From: an uncultured Selenomonadaceae bacterium
GTDB taxonomy: Bacteria; Bacillota; Negativicutes; Selenomonadales; Selenomonadaceae
DNA length: 9,267 nt
Assembly: GCA_958415865.1 (NCBI GenBank)
Contig: CATYZV010000051.1
Location: 1 to 9,267 of the forward strand
Direction: 5' to 3'
This document shows positions 7,491 through 9,267 of the stretch, one piece after another; the first letter of the stretch is position 1; every line of letters begins with the position of its first letter. The notes below the pieces were generated by a model, which saw only the letters and a list, made by a program, of their open reading frames with translations, did no database searches and had not been told where the DNA came from. The translations under genes and the position numbers were made by a program.

Positions 7491-7987
7491 ACGGCTTTGT
7501 GCCTCCTTTTCGATCTTGTCCACCAAGGATAATTTAAATGGCGGACGTATTTATTATAGAGTATAGCCACGAGCACCAGCAGACAGATGCCCGGCAGTAC
7601 ATCATGCAGAATGTAGTACAAAATACCGTTTTCACTGCTGTGTAGCAGAATTATCGGCATAGCGGCAGAGGGCGGATGCACAGCATTGAACAGAGATTTT
7701 ATAAGCATTGCAACAGCCACTGCAAGAGCGTAGGAAAACCAATTATGCCCGATGACAAAAGCCGCAGATACACCGACAGCACTCGTGATAATGTAACCCA
7801 AGATTATATTGCGAGGCTGAGCAAAATCACTTTCCGGCACCAGAAAAGCGATGACGCTCGTCGCACCAAACGGAGCCAGAAGCAGATTATCATCTGTCGA
7901 TTTAGAAACAAATGCTACCAGCCCGATGCCGAGAAAGATGCCAAATGCAGCGGCCAGTTCATTTATCGTTATGCGTTGTATATTCAT
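7487..7987 (-). CDS. HPP-family integral membrane protein
   Basis: This 166-residue protein belongs to the HPP family (PF04982), named for a conserved His-Pro-Pro. Seen here are APFGATSVIAF (38-48), PESDFAQPRNIILG (51-64) and NAVHPPSAAMP (101-111), with four to five hydrophobic segments (about 9-28, 36-50, 61-80, 84-98, 123-143). The C-terminus is basic (RSKRRHKAV) and probably cytoplasmic. A cyanobacterial HPP protein has been linked to nitrite transport, but most members are uncharacterised and no substrate is assigned. ATG 7987 is chosen because the open frame upstream (to 8065) runs through the promoter at 8054-8046. The nearest purine-rich site (GAAGGG) is rather far, about 13 nt, so initiation may be weak. 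It is the first gene of the five-gene operon and overlaps the next gene by 4 bp. Confidence 0.88.
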   Translation of the reverse strand: MNIQRITINELAAAFGIFLGIGLVAFVSKSTDDNLLLAPFGATSVIAFLVPESDFAQPRNIILGYIITSAVGVSAAFVIGHNWFSYALAVAVAMLIKSLFNAVHPPSAAMPIILLHSSENGILYYILHDVLPGICLLVLVAILYNKYVRHLNYPWWTRSKRRHKAV

Positions 7988-8011
7988 TAATAAAAAGCGG
8001 CCCTTCGTAAA

Positions 8012-8029
8012 AGCAACAGTATGGTTGCT
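8012..8029 (-). promoter_or_regulatory. Hairpin in the HPP operon leader
   Basis: AGCAAC and GTTGCT form a perfect 6-bp stem with a 6-nt loop. On the minus-strand transcript it starts about 10 nt after the predicted RNA 5' end and is followed by a short U run, then the weak ribosome-binding site of the HPP gene. It could stabilise the 5' end or act as a weak attenuator; the U run is too short for a confident terminator. Confidence 0.35.
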
Positions 8030-8045
8030 CGTATTGTATATTGAA

Positions 8046-8054
8046 ATTATACCA
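8046..8054 (-). promoter_or_regulatory. Extended -10 promoter of the HPP-YdjM-RecQ-mutase-DUF815 operon
   Basis: On the minus strand 8054-8046 reads TGGTATAAT, a perfect -10 box preceded by the TGn extension. The -35 region at 17 bp spacing (TATAAA, 8074-8069) is poor, as is usual for extended -10 promoters. The predicted start near 8039 gives a leader of about 50 nt. Confidence 0.6.
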
Positions 8055-8311
8055 AAAAACGGCATGAATTTATAGCTTTTTGCGCATTAGCTAAGGCATT
8101 GGAAGCATGAACAAAAATTTTCTACAGCCAACTTTTGGACATCATTGAACGTTGTATATTCTTTTGATATACTTGAAGTAGAAGAAACATTTGATTTATC
8201 AGATGCAGGCATCCTGTCCTTTGTAGCTCCGACCTTATTGCTACTTGGATATCGAACTGTACCGTTGTCGGAAACGGGAATAGCATCTATGGCCGGGCTA
8301 TTATAAATCAA
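8047..8311 (-). pseudogene. Small serine-rich frame, probably frameshifted remnant
   Basis: An open frame begins at TTG 8311 and stops after 74 codons at 8087. Its first two thirds are polar and Ser/Asn/Thr-rich (for example SNVSSTSSISKEY). Near the end the reading degenerates to cysteine-rich CSCFQCLS. If one T is removed from the T5 run at 8117-8113, the frame instead continues as a helix-like HASNALANAQKAINS and ends at TAA 8049-8047, giving about 87 residues. The switch from unlikely to protein-like sequence suggests a one-base insertion or a sequencing error. No good Shine-Dalgarno site precedes the TTG, though an extended -10 (TGTTATAAT, 8348-8340) does. I do not recognise the family. 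It could also be non-coding. Confidence 0.35.
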
Positions 8312-8324
8312 TGTTTCTTTTTTG

Positions 8325-8348
8325 CTCTAAGAGGTATAAATTATAACA
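8325..8348. promoter_or_regulatory. Back-to-back promoter region with small palindromes, upstream of the toxin-antitoxin cassette
   Basis: The minus strand has an extended -10, TGTTATAAT (8348-8340). The plus strand has -10-like TATAAA (8335-8340) and TATAAC (8342-8347), both with weak -35 candidates. A perfect palindrome TATAA-A-TTATA (8335-8345) and a small CTCT-A-AGAG repeat (8325-8333) overlap these boxes. Toxin-antitoxin operons usually autoregulate at such sites, so this is the best place for the cassette promoter and operator. AT-rich palindromes also arise by chance. Confidence 0.4.
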
Positions 8349-8381
8349 GACGTTGTAAAATTAAGGAAAGAAGGTCTTGCC

Positions 8382-8543
8382 ATGGATAACAAGAAAAATA
8401 TATCTGTCGATACTCAGCACGAACAGCCGCGGCGCGTCATCACAAGCGAGAACAGCCAGGCACTAGCTGACAAAATGAAAAGATTATCAGCGTATTTTAT
8501 CAAGGTTAATGACAAGCTATACAAGGATTTAGCAAACAAATGA
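8382..8543 (+). CDS. Candidate antitoxin of the Doc toxin, 53 residues
   Basis: ATG 8382 follows GAAGG (8370-8374) at 7 nt and opens a 53-codon frame ending in TGA 8541-8543. That stop overlaps the ATG of the Doc-like gene as ATGA, the classic antitoxin-toxin coupling. The protein is highly charged. Its first 25 or so residues look disordered (MDNKKNISVDTQHEQ), and residues 24-53 can form an amphipathic helix ending in VNDKLYKDLANK. That tail loosely resembles in character the toxin-binding C-terminal tail of phage P1 Phd. The N-terminal Phd/YefM-type DNA-binding domain is missing, and the VbhA-type inhibitory motif [ST]xxxE[GN] is not present. The antitoxin role is inferred from position, size and overlap, not from a family match. 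Confidence 0.68.
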   Translation: MDNKKNISVDTQHEQPRRVITSENSQALADKMKRLSAYFIKVNDKLYKDLANK

Positions 8544-8953
8544 ACAGACAGCCGGAAATAATTGAACTGCTGCTGAATGACGTGCTTCAATTTCATGCAG
8601 ACCTTGCCAATGCCTACATAATGGAAAAGGGTATTCATGATATGAATCTACTGCAATCGGCTGTAAATGCACCATTCCAGACTTTCGGCGGTGCTGATTT
8701 ATACCCTACGGTATACGATAAAGCCGCGCGGCTATGCTATGGACTGACAAAAAATCATCCGTTTTCAGACGGCAATAAAAGGACGGCTGTTCATACAACA
8801 TTGATATATTTAGGCTTGAATGATATTTTTCTTGAATATAGTCAAATGGATTTAGAAAATGTAATTATAGCCATTGCAGATGGAAGCATGAAAGCTGATG
8901 AGCTGACAGACTGGATAAAGAACCATGTCAGCAGTCAGCCGCCACGGGATTGA
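8540..8953 (+). CDS. doc: Doc-type (death-on-curing) toxin, Fic fold
   Basis: This 137-residue protein has the Doc branch of the Fic fold. The active-site loop HPFSDGNKRTA (73-83) carries the catalytic His73, the acidic Asp77 and the NKR ending. In Doc the Lys replaces the second Gly of Fic's GNGR, and known Doc enzymes phosphorylate elongation factor Tu instead of AMPylating, halting translation. Upstream helices (Doc-like FHADLANAYIMEKGIHDMN and FGGADLYPTVYDKAARL) fit the family. P1 Doc has 126 residues, so this copy is full length. Its start overlaps the antitoxin stop (ATGA), implying coupled translation, and the gene for another Fic protein begins 18 bp after its stop. Kinase activity and EF-Tu as target are inferred from the motif. 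Confidence 0.9.
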   Translation: MNRQPEIIELLLNDVLQFHADLANAYIMEKGIHDMNLLQSAVNAPFQTFGGADLYPTVYDKAARLCYGLTKNHPFSDGNKRTAVHTTLIYLGLNDIFLEYSQMDLENVIIAIADGSMKADELTDWIKNHVSSQPPRD

Positions 8954-8971
8954 GAAAGGAAGGTGCATAGC

Positions 8972-9267
8972 TTGAAAAAACGTCTTTATTTATCTGCAAA
9001 TTACTTTGATGATCTCATGGTCAGAATGGCTCATCATAGCACGGCTATAGAAGGAAATACACTCACACAAGGAGAGACGAAAAGCATATTGATAGATGGA
9101 TATATCCCACGCGCTATGAATATGCGTGAACTCAATGAAGTACTGAACTATAAGGCGTATACTAAGCAGATGATTGACGACTTGAGCCGCCAAAAGATAA
9201 TTGACTTGGATTTTATCCGCGCTGTTCATGCTACATTATGCAATAACGCTATTGAAGGCGTACCGGG
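8972..9267 (+). CDS. Fic-family protein, N-terminal part (runs off the window)
   Basis: A frame starting at TTG 8972, preceded by AGGAAGG (ending at 8963) at 8 nt, stays open to the window end, giving about 98 residues. It shows the N-terminal region of a self-inhibited Fic protein. HHSTAIEGNTLT (21-32) contains the inhibitory-helix motif [ST]xxxE[GN] as Ser23 to Glu27-Gly28, where the Glu blocks productive ATP binding in class II Fic enzymes. RELNEVLNYKAY and DFIRAVHATL follow, as in the family. The catalytic HPFxxGNGR loop should lie beyond the edge and is not visible, so AMP-transfer activity cannot be confirmed. It lies 18 bp after the Doc-like gene and is probably co-transcribed with it. 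Confidence 0.85.
   Translation, partial: MKKRLYLSANYFDDLMVRMAHHSTAIEGNTLTQGETKSILIDGYIPRAMNMRELNEVLNYKAYTKQMIDDLSRQKIIDLDFIRAVHATLCNNAIEGVP

Noticed and set aside
7676..8075. Plus-strand frames opposite the HPP gene
   Set aside because: They are antisense to conserved HPP motifs and cross the HPP promoter and leader; no ribosome-binding site.
8414..8638. Minus-strand 74-codon frame across the antitoxin and Doc genes
   Set aside because: It is antisense to the ATGA-coupled pair, and the plus-strand Doc motif is decisive.
8990..9229. Minus-strand 79-codon frame at the right end
   Set aside because: It is antisense to the Fic N-terminus, which has the STAIEGN motif and a good ribosome-binding site.
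8066..9267. Possible mobile element or integron carrying the toxin-antitoxin cassette
   Set aside because: No integrase, transposase, tRNA gene, terminal repeats or attachment site is visible; the higher AT content by eye is not enough.

Overview
The window looks like chromosomal DNA of an anaerobic Firmicute of the class Negativicutes. This rests on the style of the proteins, the moderate GC content, good Shine-Dalgarno sites, frequent TTG/GTG starts and sigma-A-type promoters. The genus (Anaerovibrio/Selenomonas/Phascolarctobacterium-like) cannot be fixed from sequence alone and is an inference. No rRNA, tRNA, CRISPR array or insertion sequence was seen.

Left part (1-2401, plus strand). 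A Frm2-type flavin nitroreductase has its own near-consensus promoter. It is followed by the two-gene pyridoxal 5'-phosphate synthase operon pdxS-pdxT, which has a second strong promoter and an unusual leader of about 85 nt containing mutually exclusive small hairpins. A near-perfect 20-bp hairpin flanked by A and T runs ends the operon and can also serve the converging operon on the other strand. A ribosome-binding site at the extreme left edge suggests a divergent gene starting just outside the window.

Middle part (2418-8054, minus strand). Five tightly packed genes read leftward: HPP-family membrane protein, YdjM/DUF457-like membrane protein, RecQ helicase, phosphomannomutase/phosphoglucomutase, and a DUF815 AAA+ ATPase. 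Gaps are 37 bp or less, and the first two overlap through a TTGA stop/start. An extended -10 promoter and a leader hairpin precede the HPP gene. Several starts were shortened here on Shine-Dalgarno evidence, and two are TTG.

Right part (8047-9267). This looks like an accessory region and by eye is more AT-rich. A small minus-strand reading frame seems broken by one extra T in a homopolymer. Divergent from it is a plus-strand cassette: a 53-residue candidate antitoxin, a Doc-type Fic-fold toxin overlapping it by ATGA, and, 18 bp later, the N-terminal part of a second Fic-fold protein that carries its own inhibitory motif. The cassette runs off the right edge and is the most interesting part of the window.

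The PLP genes supply a cofactor, the mutase likely feeds sugar nucleotides for envelope polysaccharide, and RecQ acts in DNA repair. No shared pathway links the five minus-strand genes, so their clustering is probably co-transcription rather than a single machine.
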